Position numbers and translations under genes: made by a program. From positions 744,001 through 808,000 of the forward strand of contig JAPFFF010000015.1 of NCBI GenBank assembly GCA_039105265.1: 64,000 nucleotides of DNA, given 5' to 3'. A model generated the notes under the pieces. It saw only the letters and a list, made by a program, of their open reading frames with translations, did no database searches and was not told the origin of the DNA. Origin of the DNA: Tritrichomonas musculus. Taxonomy: Eukaryota > Parabasalia > Tritrichomonadida > Tritrichomonadidae. Positions 1-9,855 of this stretch are shown here, in pieces; positions within the stretch are counted from its first letter, which is position 1; each line of letters opens with the position of its first letter.

Positions 1-683
1 TAGATAGTAAAGAACCTAACGGATTACTTGTTTATCAAGAAAATCCAAATTTATGTGAATCGAACATAATTCTTGGTCTTAATTCAGCAAAATGTGCAAA
101 AATACAATATTATAATCAAGGTAATTTAGCTTATTATAGAATATTATTTGATAATTCAACCGCATTTTTATATGAAATTGCTTCATCAGTAAGAACAACA
201 AAAATTGATTCTAATCTTTTAGTTAACGGTACAATTACATCAAATGGATCAAATACTATTACTCATTATTGTCCTATTGAGTCTACTTTAAATAATGTTG
301 ATGATTTCATTATAGGAGCTCCTGTTTACTTAACCGGAAAAGTATATAAACGAAAAGATGATAAATGGATAGAATCAAATGAAGATGATGTTATTGATTG
401 TATATGTTCAGTTAAAACACAAGGAATATGGAAAGAATATATTGGGATTTGTACACATATAGATAAAGAAAACAATTCAATCAAGTTTGCTAATTTAGGT
501 GATTATCTTGTTCGTGTTACTGATTCTTCATGTTATAGTATAGGTGATGAAGTATTTATTGATGATGATAATAAGCTTAAGATTTTATCAGGTGAAACAG
601 CAATAACATCAAAAATAAAAAGATTAACTGTAGGAATAGTAACATCAATTATAAACAAAAATATGTTAGCTGTTTTTAAATAA
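1..683 (+). CDS. C-terminal part of an unidentified Polinton-associated protein, beta-rich, possibly virion surface
   Basis: An open reading frame enters from the left edge and ends at a TAA at 681-683, giving about 226 residues with no start in the window. The protein is rich in Asn, Ile, Thr, Val and Gly, with short alternating hydrophobic strands and repeated turn-like pieces such as GDEVFIDDD and GIVTSI, suggesting a beta-sheet fold. I do not recognise a named domain. It converges on the next gene of the same element, 73 bp away. The beta-rich repetitive character would fit a fibre or other surface protein, but that is a guess; it could be any structural protein of the element. Confidence 0.6.
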   Translation, partial: DSKEPNGLLVYQENPNLCESNIILGLNSAKCAKIQYYNQGNLAYYRILFDNSTAFLYEIASSVRTTKIDSNLLVNGTITSNGSNTITHYCPIESTLNNVDDFIIGAPVYLTGKVYKRKDDKWIESNEDDVIDCICSVKTQGIWKEYIGICTHIDKENNSIKFANLGDYLVRVTDSSCYSIGDEVFIDDDNKLKILSGETAITSKIKRLTVGIVTSIINKNMLAVFK

Positions 684-756
684 AGTGACATAAATTCTTC
701 TTCACTTTTAAATATGTTAACTGTACAAAAATAAAACTATTATTTTTACATTTCAT

Positions 757-1149
757 TTATGAATTAGATATTATATTAATAATTCTTTCTGTCATATATG
801 TTGAAATGCTAATATTTAATTGTTCTTTAATCATATTTTGAAGAAACATTAAACGATTAGGTTGAGCTTGATTTAAAACTTGTTCTTTATTATTAAGTGC
901 AAATTGTAATACTTGATTTCTTTGTTCATTATTCAAGAATTTAGATCTATTTAATGGATATGATCTATTTAATCTTCTTCTTGTTATTTGAGCTTCATTT
1001 TGAGTTTGTTGTTGATTTTGTAAATCATCTCTAAATGATATCAATTCATTTATTATTCTATTGATTTGAGTTATTTGATCTTGTTCATTATTATTTTGTT
1101 CTTGTTCTTGTTCTTCATTTGTGTTTGTGTTATCTTGATTTTGACTCAT
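757..1149 (-). CDS. Small Q/N-rich coiled-coil protein of the Polinton element
   Basis: This 130-residue protein starts with about 30 residues made almost wholly of Asn, Gln, Glu and Asp, then a predicted helix (about 26-50) of the ITQINRIINEL type, a basic patch with TRRRLNRSYPLNR near 56-68, and a helical C-terminal half. No catalytic motif is visible. It lies 58 bp downstream of the polymerase gene on the same strand, so the two may be co-expressed. Small coiled-coil proteins are common among the unassigned genes of trichomonad Mavericks. The basic patch could bind nucleic acid, but nothing proves it. Confidence 0.6.
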   Translation of the reverse strand: MSQNQDNTNTNEEQEQEQNNNEQDQITQINRIINELISFRDDLQNQQQTQNEAQITRRRLNRSYPLNRSKFLNNEQRNQVLQFALNNKEQVLNQAQPNRLMFLQNMIKEQLNISISTYMTERIINIISNS

Positions 1150-1207
1150 ATTTTAGATTTTTGTTTTTAAAATAAAAAATAAAAAAGTAGTTTTTTTAAA
1201 ATTGTTT

Positions 1208-4200
1208 TCATTGTTTAATTAAATAATCATTAGCAGAAAGACCAAATATATAAGGAGCACAAGATTGATTTTCTAATACAATCATTTTAGTATGTGAAGC
1301 AGTTAAAGCATTTTTATTAACAGTTACTTTACTCATTATATTATTTTTCATTTGAAGATTTATATTTTGTCCTATTTTTACTGTTTGATTCTTTAATATA
1401 TCATTATAATCTTCATATTCTATCTTATTCTTTTTAAGACTAACTCCTTTTAATTTTAATGATTTTGTTTGTTTATTATTGTTGAATATTGTATAACATT
1501 TAGGTGCTAAAGTTATCATATTATCTCCTATCTTTTCAATAGCACATCCTAATAATTTCTTTTCATCTTCTATAGTATTAATATTAGGATTTGGCATAAA
1601 TTTGTAAATATGTTTATCCCAAAATGATTTGTCTTTAATGATATAATCAAATAATTGAGAAGAAGGTTGATTTTTATCTCCTGAAACTGCAAAATAAGCT
1701 GAATCAGTATCTCCTTCTATAAAATGAAACTTATTTGTATCTAAACATCTATTCATAAAATCGTAATAGAATGTAAGATAAACAAACTTAGCATTATCTA
1801 AAGTCCAAAATGATTCTTGTAAACAAGTTGTACAATGATAGTATTTAGGTTGTTGTTGTATTATAAATAAATCATCTTTTAACTGAGCACCATTCATATA
1901 AGTTTGAGAAATAATATACTGATAAGCTTTGTTAGTATCGCAAATCTTTACTTTACAAAACTTTTCTGTATTTATTCCGTCATATCCATATGAACCATTC
2001 ATACTTATCTTATAAAACTTTTCATTTCCTTTCTCTTTCTTTGAAATTATATCTTGTCGTTTCTTCATAAAAGTTGTTACAAATTCATTAAATCCTGTAT
2101 GTGCTTCATATAATGATATAGATTTAACATCTTCTAAAATAAGTCCATGATCTAATAAAAACCATAAATAATAGTTTGAAAATGTCATATACTGACCATA
2201 TGTATCTAATAACATAGTTAGTTTTCGTTCTTCTTTATTTAATGATGTTAGTTTGTGTTTTTCAAGATAATTATACATATAACTTCCTATTACATTTTCT
2301 TCATTTTTAATCATAATATTTCTGAAAACTGGCGGAAAATTAATAAAGTAGTTAATCTTATTTTTAGGACATACTAGTTTAACTTCAGCTTTGAATAAAT
2401 ATTTTGGATTAGGCTGAAATCTTGTTTTGTTTGTTATGATATCTAATGCTCTTTGTTTTGATTGTTTATCTTTAACTTCAATTCTTTTAATAAATGAACC
2501 CGGCATAAACATAACTCCACCGTGATACTTATTAAAATCATGTTTTGTTGATGAAAATGAAGAAGGATATAAACTATTAAAATCTATTCCTAAAATATGA
2601 GTCATAATATTTTCAGTATCTTCACTTATTACTTTATTGTTTTCAGAATCATATCTAAATTTATTAATATATGTTTCTCCTTTTATGTTATATCTATGTT
2701 GAACATTTGATAATCCTCCTGTTATATTATTTCTTAAACTATAGTATTCTTGTTCATCATTTATTAAAGTTGGAAGATGATGTAATTTGCAAAACTTCTT
2801 TAATTGAATTCTTAATCTTGTTATTTTTTCATCATTTCTCTTACGAAGTTTATTACATTCTATACAACATAGTTTACAGTTCTTTAATTCATGTCCTAAA
2901 TCATTATCAATTCTATCTAATGTAGGCTTATTTTCACTAGTAAAATGTTCATCACATAAATAACAACAAGAATTCTCGTACATTTTCATAAATTCATCAT
3001 AATCAGAAACACTTATACATTTATCAAGATTTCTAGGTTTATCTTTATGTGTTTGATTATATTTTTGATCTTGTTTATAATAACTATCACATTTATAGCG
3101 AAACCATTTTAATGAAGGTTTAAATGTATTTTCTTTATTAATTATTTCATATTTAGCATTTACATCAAAATCTTTATAAGCTAGAGCATATTTAATACAA
3201 GCTGAACATTTTGATAATGATAAGTTAGAAATCAGATCTACTTTATATTCAGCATTCATCTTTATTAAGTTATCTAAAGGTTTAATCATCATTTCAACAT
3301 CATTATCATTATATGCTAACAAATATGACCATCTATCTCTATAATTCTTACTATCTTTAACATATTCTTCATACTCTTCTTTTGTTAAAGGATTCTTTTG
3401 ATTAAGATAGCTATAGAAATCATCATAGTTAAAAGGTTCAGATTTAGATAAAACTTCATTATAGTTTTCACTGTTAATAGCTTCATACGGAAATACTCCT
3501 TTATTACTATTATTTTCTCCTCCAAAATCTATTCCAAACTGTTTTAATGTTCCGCCAGCTACAAAAGATTGAGCATCAATAAACCTCAGTTTTGTATCAT
3601 ATTTTGATGAAACTAGAATAAATTGTTTTAATGATGATAATGTTCCTATTATACTATTTGATTCTATATTCCAGTGTTCAGCATTAAGATACTGTTTAAA
3701 TAAGTTACTATCAAATCTAGAAGAATTAAATCCAAAAACAGTTATAACATTGATATTAGAATCTATCTTTTCTGGAACACAAGAATACTGTTGTTTATCT
3801 TTATATACTGTTAATGATTGTTCAAATAACCAGTTTATCCAATTTATAATAAAGTCTTTACTATCTCTTAAACTAAAATTCTTTGTTAATAATCCTTTAG
3901 CAGATTTAACACAAGATGAAACAGATAATGGAATTAATCTTGAGTTTATTGTTGTTGATTTACTTGATTCTTTATTTACAATTTGTTCCATAGTTTCAAA
4001 ATCATAAGTTATATAATAGATATTAGGTCTCCATTCTATATCATGAGCTAAACAATATTCATAAACAGAATTATTAAGAATATGAGGACAATATGGAAGA
4101 GCTTCTTTAACGGGAACAAACTGTTTCTTAAATTTAGAATCACAATGTTTAACATGATCTTCAAATCTATATAAATTCTCATTACCATAATGAACATAAG

Positions 4201-5761
4201 AATTACATTTAGGACAAATATGAATTTGTGTTAACTTTTCAGCATCTTTAATAAACATGATATGAATAGTAAGATCTTTAGTGAATAATAATGCTGAATA
4301 AGTTTGATAATCTTTATTGAAAAACCATTGTTCTTGAATATCATATTGATTACTTTCACTAAAATATTCATAAATATTGATATTGATTTTATGTTTTTGT
4401 GCTGATTCTTTCATTTCATCTAATGTTACTCCTTTAAAATTATTTAGTATAAGTTGTCCTTCTTTAGGTATTTTTGTTGTATATTTGATGTTGTATTCTT
4501 CTAATAATAGTTTCTTAGCAATATTAGTTCTATTTATTATATTATATTTCTTTGTATTTGTTAATTCTGAATATAAACAACAAGCTAAGAATCTAAACCA
4601 GCATAAACAATCATCTTCATCATCAGCTATTATATGATTCTTTTGTGATTTGAAAATCTGTGGTAGATCTTTAATATGTCCTGTTACTTTTCTCATTCTA
4701 GATATAGTGAAAGATACAGAATTAACAATTGTTAGTTTCGTACTTGATGTTGTAGTTTCATAACTATTTAATACTGTTTCAATATACATTTTACATTCTT
4801 CTAAACTTTGTTCATTATTAACTAATATTGGAATTGAAGATTTATAGTTCTTCCATCTTATATATCTAGCTTCATATTCATATGTTTCTTTATATGTTTC
4901 AAAATTAAACGTACTTGTTTCAAAAATTCCACTTAACTGAAAATGTATTTTAAAAGGTTTAAATTCTTCTTTGTATACTTTATATAATGATTCGTATATG
5001 TTATTAAGTGACTTTATATTATTAAAATAGTATGTTATTATTGGTTCTTTATTATCAATTCGTTCTTTAACAAAATCATTTTTATAATCATATGTTTTTA
5101 ATGTAGCTATAGCTCTATCTAAATCAAAAGGATAATTAATAATGAGATATTCTTCACTTTTACTATCAAAATTGTGTATATGTTTCTCTAAATATTCATA
5201 TAGTTCTTCATTTTCAGGTTCATAATATTCTTCTTTCTTAATATCTTGATTTAAAGGTGAATCAGGTATAATAATCTTTTTATGCTTTTTATCTAATATA
5301 GGATGATCTTTTTGATTAATTAAATCAATAGCTTCATTTAATGCATTTTTTGCTATTTGTATCTTGTTTGCTATTTCTTTTGCTTTATTTTGTTTTGTAT
5401 TTATTTGTTCATTTAGTTTATCTAACTTATCACCTTCTTTGAATTGTTCTTTATTGAAGTTAGCAAAATAGTTATTATCTTGTTCTAATTGTTCTTGTTG
5501 TTCTCTTAATTTACGATTAATATATTGATTAATCTTTCTCATTTCAATTCTAGGTGCAGTTCGTCCTTCATTATTAATATAATCTGATTCATTTAAATAA
5601 TCTCGTAATACTGATCTATTACCCCTTGTATTTCCGCGTCCTTCATAAATAAATAAATTAGTACGTAATCTTCTATTTAATGTATTAATCATATTAACAA
5701 CTTCATCGTTTGTAATATATCCGTTTTCTGTATTGAAATCGTTTAATGCTAATTGTGTCAT
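1208..5761 (-). CDS. Polinton protein-primed family B DNA polymerase (pPolB)
   Basis: A 1517-residue polymerase expected to replicate the element from a terminal protein. The exonuclease site shows YDFET near residue 590, with a later NSSRFDSN piece fitting ExoII. Polymerase motifs follow in order: A as DFNSLYPS near 1065, B as KISMNGSYGYDG near 1255, C as GDTDSAYF near 1350, and a KxY-like LAPKCYTIF after that. Between the exonuclease and motif A, around 925-965, is a cysteine-rich insert (CYLC, LDRIDND, CCIECN) resembling an HNH-type zinc fold. The N-terminal third has a helical charged segment and a cysteine/tryptophan-rich module around 385-470. The length is greater than that of phage protein-primed polymerases and fits Mavericks. 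The gene looks whole. It starts at the ATG next to the element's right end. Confidence 0.92.
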   Translation of the reverse strand: MTQLALNDFNTENGYITNDEVVNMINTLNRRLRTNLFIYEGRGNTRGNRSVLRDYLNESDYINNEGRTAPRIEMRKINQYINRKLREQQEQLEQDNNYFANFNKEQFKEGDKLDKLNEQINTKQNKAKEIANKIQIAKNALNEAIDLINQKDHPILDKKHKKIIIPDSPLNQDIKKEEYYEPENEELYEYLEKHIHNFDSKSEEYLIINYPFDLDRAIATLKTYDYKNDFVKERIDNKEPIITYYFNNIKSLNNIYESLYKVYKEEFKPFKIHFQLSGIFETSTFNFETYKETYEYEARYIRWKNYKSSIPILVNNEQSLEECKMYIETVLNSYETTTSSTKLTIVNSVSFTISRMRKVTGHIKDLPQIFKSQKNHIIADDEDDCLCWFRFLACCLYSELTNTKKYNIINRTNIAKKLLLEEYNIKYTTKIPKEGQLILNNFKGVTLDEMKESAQKHKININIYEYFSESNQYDIQEQWFFNKDYQTYSALLFTKDLTIHIMFIKDAEKLTQIHICPKCNSYVHYGNENLYRFEDHVKHCDSKFKKQFVPVKEALPYCPHILNNSVYEYCLAHDIEWRPNIYYITYDFETMEQIVNKESSKSTTINSRLIPLSVSSCVKSAKGLLTKNFSLRDSKDFIINWINWLFEQSLTVYKDKQQYSCVPEKIDSNINVITVFGFNSSRFDSNLFKQYLNAEHWNIESNSIIGTLSSLKQFILVSSKYDTKLRFIDAQSFVAGGTLKQFGIDFGGENNSNKGVFPYEAINSENYNEVLSKSEPFNYDDFYSYLNQKNPLTKEEYEEYVKDSKNYRDRWSYLLAYNDNDVEMMIKPLDNLIKMNAEYKVDLISNLSLSKCSACIKYALAYKDFDVNAKYEIINKENTFKPSLKWFRYKCDSYYKQDQKYNQTHKDKPRNLDKCISVSDYDEFMKMYENSCCYLCDEHFTSENKPTLDRIDNDLGHELKNCKLCCIECNKLRKRNDEKITRLRIQLKKFCKLHHLPTLINDEQEYYSLRNNITGGLSNVQHRYNIKGETYINKFRYDSENNKVISEDTENIMTHILGIDFNSLYPSSFSSTKHDFNKYHGGVMFMPGSFIKRIEVKDKQSKQRALDIITNKTRFQPNPKYLFKAEVKLVCPKNKINYFINFPPVFRNIMIKNEENVIGSYMYNYLEKHKLTSLNKEERKLTMLLDTYGQYMTFSNYYLWFLLDHGLILEDVKSISLYEAHTGFNEFVTTFMKKRQDIISKKEKGNEKFYKISMNGSYGYDGINTEKFCKVKICDTNKAYQYIISQTYMNGAQLKDDLFIIQQQPKYYHCTTCLQESFWTLDNAKFVYLTFYYDFMNRCLDTNKFHFIEGDTDSAYFAVSGDKNQPSSQLFDYIIKDKSFWDKHIYKFMPNPNINTIEDEKKLLGCAIEKIGDNMITLAPKCYTIFNNNKQTKSLKLKGVSLKKNKIEYEDYNDILKNQTVKIGQNINLQMKNNIMSKVTVNKNALTASHTKMIVLENQSCAPYIFGLSANDYLIKQ

Positions 5762-5870
5762 TTTAATATTTTTGATATGAATAAAAAAAAAGAAAAAACA
5801 ATTTTATAAAAATTAAATAAATAAAATAAAAAGTTACATTTTATAAAAACACTTTTTTTCATTTCTCATT

Positions 5871-6268
5871 TTTTTTTACTAATATGAGATTTCAGCTACC
5901 AAAAATGGATAGCAGAATTGATATATCAACTTAATTTCTATAATTGATATCGAATCTGATTTTCATATATGAAAACAATTCCTATATAATACAAATAATA
6001 GCACATATGACACCTATGTACTTAATCTAAAGAAACATACATTATATTATATGTAACAGTAGTTTGTTCTTCTAACCCTAATTGAGCACTCATATATACT
6101 ACTTACCATGGTATTAAAATGAAAGGTTGAAATTACTATATCATTAGCATGGAAAAGTAGTAAATTTCGCCTAAAGAAAAGAAAAAAGAAAAATCCTTAA
6201 AAATATCAAAACTGTTTAAATAATATTTACCTGAAATTCCGATTGAATTAGCATAAACGGTTTTTCTC
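5871..6268. other. Gap between Polinton end and S28 peptidase gene
   Basis: About 400 bp of AT-rich DNA without a credible reading frame. It should contain the element-host junction at or near its left side. I see no RNA gene or clear repeat. Confidence 0.5.
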
Positions 6269-7699
6269 TTAGTTTTTGCTTTTATCTTCTTCAGTCATCC
6301 ACTTTTTAACTAGTTGTCTAATATATCTTTGGGTTCTTTGAAGATCAATTGGATCGTCTGATTTTGGAGCATGTAAATCGGAACAATGGCCAACTTCTGG
6401 TCCTTTGATTGTATGAACATAGCAATCTTCACCAGCTTGTTCTTTTAAGGTAATGCAAGCCCAAGTCCAAGGATCTTGAGAGCTGGTTGTATAAACGACA
6501 CGGGTAACTGAGGTTTGGTTGAGACCACCATATTTCTTATTAAAAGCATTAACATCTGGTAAAATATCTTTTTCATTTGGGAAAACGTATTTGCATTGAT
6601 CTCTAAAGTACTGCTGGTTTAGCTGAGTTGGTCTAAGTCCTGTTTGTCCTGGAGATACCTGCCAGTAAGCAACTTCATTGCATGTCATCCAAAGCCATGA
6701 GCGAGCACCAGTATTACGATCTCTAGAAGCTGCTTTCAAAAGCCTATCTCTATCATAAGTTTCGAGTACTCCATCTGGAGTTCCGCAGAATCGAGGTATG
6801 AAATATTCTCTAGCAAATTTGGCTAAAGCAGCAACAAGATCTCTATTGGCCCTACTTGCATCAACTAAAGGAGAGCACAAGTGAGCAAGACCATTGTATT
6901 GAAGAGCTAAGGTAAAAAGTTCGCCAACAACAAAATAAAAATCTTCCTGATTTAATCCTTTCATATTGAATAAATTAGAAACATATTCATATTGGCCGTT
7001 TTCAATTAATTCCATAAGTTGAATTCGACTTTCTCTAGCAGCTGCGGCACATTCTTGTCCCATTGAAATCGCATCTTGAGTATCAAAATCTGTAAAATTG
7101 TCAGTTGCCAAAACAACACCAGAAGAAGAAATAGCTGCATAAAATGTATCATCGTCCATTGATTGTCGTCTTGCAAGTGCGGACATTAATCCAGAGTATG
7201 AGCCACCTGTAATAAGCCATCTGCAGTTATCGTCAAGTTCATCTTTGTGTAGTCTTGTATATTCTTGTTTGAAATATTTCAAATCACCAAGAACTTGTTC
7301 AACTGTTAAATATTGTAAATGTTCAACAGAAGTATCATGGAAAGGATGTGATTCTCCAAACATTCGATGTTCAATTGTAATTACACGAGCTTGAATATCA
7401 CTAGCAACGAGTCCAAGAAATCCAAAATCTGTTACATCCATTGTTGTATCAGTTTCACCACCAATGTCAAGAATGACGCATTTTGTTTTATTTTTATGTT
7501 CGCTTTGGCGATAAAGGTCGTAGCGATAATAGAGTAGATATCTTTGTGTAAATTTGTCGGATTGATCTGGTTTGGTATGATCTGTTAATTGAGTAATATT
7601 TCCGATTTCAGTATAAGTGGCGTCTTCTTTATTATATGCAGGTTTGTAGGCGCGTGGGTATCTAAGAAAAGAGCTGAAAAGAATAAGAAAAGAAATCAT
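6269..7699 (-). CDS. Serine carboxypeptidase, family S28 (clan SC)
   Basis: A 476-residue secreted or lysosomal-type serine peptidase of the prolyl carboxypeptidase/DPP7/thymus-specific protease family, which cleaves next to proline in peptides. A short hydrophobic leader (about residues 1-12) is followed by the mature protein. The alpha/beta-hydrolase nucleophile elbow is GGSYSG at 165-170 with Ser167. The acid is Asp409 in SSQDPW and the base His438 in PEVGHCSDLH, in family order and spacing. Conserved family pieces include VITIEHRMFGES near 106 and the WMTCNEVAYWQ segment near 337. The start ATG is the first in the frame and gives the leader. The neighbour on the left is the Polinton end. 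The exact substrate is unknown. Trichomonads carry several S28 paralogues, so orthology is not claimed. Confidence 0.92.
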   Translation of the reverse strand: MISFLILFSSFLRYPRAYKPAYNKEDATYTEIGNITQLTDHTKPDQSDKFTQRYLLYYRYDLYRQSEHKNKTKCVILDIGGETDTTMDVTDFGFLGLVASDIQARVITIEHRMFGESHPFHDTSVEHLQYLTVEQVLGDLKYFKQEYTRLHKDELDDNCRWLITGGSYSGLMSALARRQSMDDDTFYAAISSSGVVLATDNFTDFDTQDAISMGQECAAAARESRIQLMELIENGQYEYVSNLFNMKGLNQEDFYFVVGELFTLALQYNGLAHLCSPLVDASRANRDLVAALAKFAREYFIPRFCGTPDGVLETYDRDRLLKAASRDRNTGARSWLWMTCNEVAYWQVSPGQTGLRPTQLNQQYFRDQCKYVFPNEKDILPDVNAFNKKYGGLNQTSVTRVVYTTSSQDPWTWACITLKEQAGEDCYVHTIKGPEVGHCSDLHAPKSDDPIDLQRTQRYIRQLVKKWMTEEDKSKN

Positions 7700-8203
7700 T
7701 TAAAAGTTTGGCCCTTCTTCTCAAATTTCAACCGACATTGTATATTGACATCAATACTTTAATTCATCTTTTTTGTGAACTTTATTATTTCAATTTAAAA
7801 ACGATTAGAAATCTCATATGACTCAAATAATTATTTGCAATTGTTTTAAAATTAGATTAGAATGAGTTAGTCATATGAGTAATTCCATCTGAGAATTTAA
7901 ATCCTAACTTTAATATTTTTGATGAGGCAAAATGCTTAAAGCATAATGCTTTTAAATCAGGAGCTTGCATAAAATTTATTACAGTAAATTTGCTTCTATT
8001 TATTTGTAGTATCATTGGAATAATTTTTGTTTATTATCTAATATAACGACTTTTAACAATAGACTCATAAGCAACAAGAGCTTAATATTAAATAATTAAA
8101 AATAAAATGATATAATATGGGAAATGGGTAAATATTTTTTTTTATTTTTATAATCCGGTAAAAAAAATTTTTTTATAAAATAGTAATAAGAAATATGAGT
8201 AAT
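7700..8203. other. Gap with a short inverted repeat and a coding-like fragment
   Basis: AT-rich spacer of about 500 bp. It holds an 11-bp inverted repeat (7813-7823 and 7869-7879, a perfect match with a 45-bp spacer) and, on the plus strand from 7879 to 8046, a 55-codon open stretch ending in a hydrophobic segment (listed separately). No other feature is visible. Confidence 0.5.
7879..8046 (+). pseudogene. Possible gene fragment ending in a transmembrane segment
   Basis: Between in-frame stops, 55 codons read as a mixed hydrophilic stretch (DEAKCLKHNAFKSGACI) followed by about 20 hydrophobic residues (VNLLLFICSIIGIIFVYYL) and then TAA. The pattern fits a tail anchor or the last membrane helix of a lost or spliced protein. 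There is no ATG in the frame, so it is not a complete gene as it stands. It could be a relic, a 3' exon or chance in AT-rich DNA. Confidence 0.25.
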
Positions 8204-8992
8204 TTATGATTTTCTGAGTGGTCCAACATCTTTTTTCTTATTTGTCCTATTTGTACTGGATACGTTTGTACGATATTGTGAACTTTGAATTAAATGCGCT
8301 GATTTTTGATTTTTTTTCTTTGGCCAAGAATATGAAAGTTTATCATTTTTATTGTATCCGTTATTTCCATTCTGTTTTGTGTTTGAAAAAATGTCTGGAA
8401 TTTTTGGAATTTTTCTACCAGAAGGATGAGGATTTGATGAACGTGACTGGTTATTCGGCTTTGATTGATTTTGCTGTGTTGGAACTTTATCAGATAAATG
8501 AGCTTGGTGAGAAGAATTATGATTTAATTGTTCTTCAACTTTTGCTTGAGCAAAGTTATTAGAATCTTGAGTTATTGGGATAGATGTGATAGATGCATAC
8601 GAAACATTAGATGAGCTATCATTAAATGGAAGTTTTTCATTTGAAAAAATATCTTGATCACGATTTTTTAGATCATTCATATCTAATTGAACATTTGTTG
8701 ACGGAGAACGAGGAACGAGTGGGCATTCAGCGAAATTTGGAACAGAGTTGCCCACAGAAAGATATAAATTAACTTTATGTTGTTGCTGATTACTACATGC
8801 TGAATTTTGATCACTCTCAGTTAAGGTATCAATGCATTTCTCTGATCTAACGTCTTGGGATAATGAGGTTTGCAATATTGCATCGTTTGATGCTTCATGA
8901 TTGCCCATTGAATTTACTTGACAATTTGTATCGCATTGCTCAGATTGTAGCTTCTGAGGTGCTTGGTGGTGAGTAAATCCGCTCTTTTGCAT
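8204..8992 (-). CDS. Orphan Ser/Asn/Gln-rich protein, probably disordered
   Basis: A 262-residue protein I do not recognise. It is dominated by Ser, Asn, Gln and Asp, with no membrane segment, no coiled coil of note and no catalytic motif. The C-terminal 60 residues turn basic (KKKNQKSAHL, TNRTNKKKD), which could act as a nuclear signal or nucleic-acid-binding tail. It begins at the ATG nearest the 5' end of the frame. It sits between the S28 peptidase and Ran on the same strand, with ordinary gaps, so nothing in the context suggests a role. The length and open frame support a real gene, but low complexity weakens that argument. Confidence 0.6.
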   Translation of the reverse strand: MQKSGFTHHQAPQKLQSEQCDTNCQVNSMGNHEASNDAILQTSLSQDVRSEKCIDTLTESDQNSACSNQQQHKVNLYLSVGNSVPNFAECPLVPRSPSTNVQLDMNDLKNRDQDIFSNEKLPFNDSSSNVSYASITSIPITQDSNNFAQAKVEEQLNHNSSHQAHLSDKVPTQQNQSKPNNQSRSSNPHPSGRKIPKIPDIFSNTKQNGNNGYNKNDKLSYSWPKKKNQKSAHLIQSSQYRTNVSSTNRTNKKKDVGPLRKS

Positions 8993-9204
8993 TTTAATTT
9001 TTTTGTGTGTTAATAAAATTTTATCTATTCAAAAAGTCGGTAACTGTAATTTGAAAAATCAAAAACTTTATTCACAAAAATGTATTAAAAAAGTGGGATC
9101 AATGAATATGAAATGATTTTAAAATAATATTAATAACAAAACACGGCTTTAAGCAGAATAAGTTTTATAAAATAAAGCATTGATAAGTTGTTCTTTTTTA
9201 TTAT

Positions 9205-9855
9205 TTATTCAAGAAAATCATTATCATCTTCAGGAAGTGGAATAGCATCTGCGGCTTGAAGTTCTTGTTCGTATTGTTGAACAAGTTGAGGATCTAATTG
9301 AACTTCTGGTGGCATTAAAACAGGAGCAGTTGTAAATTGAAGGTTTGAATCATTTGAAAGCGCACGAGCAAGTGATAAGAATGGCATTTCGAAATGATAG
9401 TTAGATTTTGCAGAAACTTCGAAATATCTCATGTTATTCTTCTTGTGGAAAGTAACACGTTTGGCTGGAACTTTTCTGTCACGAACATCAATTTTGTTTC
9501 CTACAAGTACGATTGGAATGTTTGGACAAACACGTGTTAAATCACGATGCCAGGTTGCAACGTTTCGGTATGTTCCTGGTGATGTAACATCAAACATGAT
9601 AATAGCGCAATTTGCTTCTAAATAGTAACCTTCACGAAGTCCACCAAAACGTTCTTGACCAGCAGTATCCCAAACGTTATAAAGGATAAGTCCACGTGAA
9701 GTTTGGAAGGTTAATTGTGAAACTTGAACACCGAGAGTTGGAATGTATTTCTTTTCGAACTCACCTGTTTGGTGACGTTTAACAAATGTTGTCTTTCCTA
9801 CGCCACCATCGCCTACAAGTACAAGTTTTGCAATAAGAGCTGGTTGTTCTTGCAT
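9205..9855 (-). CDS. Ran: GTP-binding nuclear protein Ran
   Basis: A 216-residue small GTPase of the Ran family, which drives nucleocytoplasmic transport and spindle assembly through its GTP/GDP gradient. The P-loop GDGGVGKT is at 15-22, the switch I threonine is Thr40 in IPTLGVQ, switch II is [11 protein letters not shown] from 62, and the base-specificity motifs are NKID at 120-123 and SAK at 148-150. There is no C-terminal prenylation cysteine; instead the protein ends in an acidic tail (EDDNDFLE), the Ran hallmark related to the human DEDDDL end. The length equals that of animal Ran. An Inr-like TCACA lies 8 bp upstream of the ATG. An importin-beta relative lies about 1.3 kb away on the same strand, functionally related but separately spaced. 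Confidence 0.97.
   Translation of the reverse strand: MQEQPALIAKLVLVGDGGVGKTTFVKRHQTGEFEKKYIPTLGVQVSQLTFQTSRGLILYNVWDTAGQERFGGLREGYYLEANCAIIMFDVTSPGTYRNVATWHRDLTRVCPNIPIVLVGNKIDVRDRKVPAKRVTFHKKNNMRYFEVSAKSNYHFEMPFLSLARALSNDSNLQFTTAPVLMPPEVQLDPQLVQQYEQELQAADAIPLPEDDNDFLE

Larger units (their letters stand above)
1..5870. mobile_element. Polinton/Maverick virus-like element, partial (one end inside the window)
   Basis: Three densely packed genes that are not host-like: the 3' end of a plus-strand gene, a small coiled-coil gene and a protein-primed family B DNA polymerase of the Polinton type. The polymerase is transcribed inward from near the right end, as in Mavericks. The left part lies outside the window, so integrase, packaging ATPase, protease and capsid genes cannot be checked. 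The right limit is placed at about 5870, just beyond the polymerase start, because host-like sequence begins there; the terminal inverted repeat cannot be confirmed without the other end. What is visible looks whole, with long open genes, which suggests a fairly recent copy. Family assignment rests on the polymerase; the exact boundary is inference. Confidence 0.8.

Noticed and set aside
6074-6081. AACCCTAA, telomere-like octamer near the Polinton end
   Set aside because: A single copy, with no tandem array; chance.
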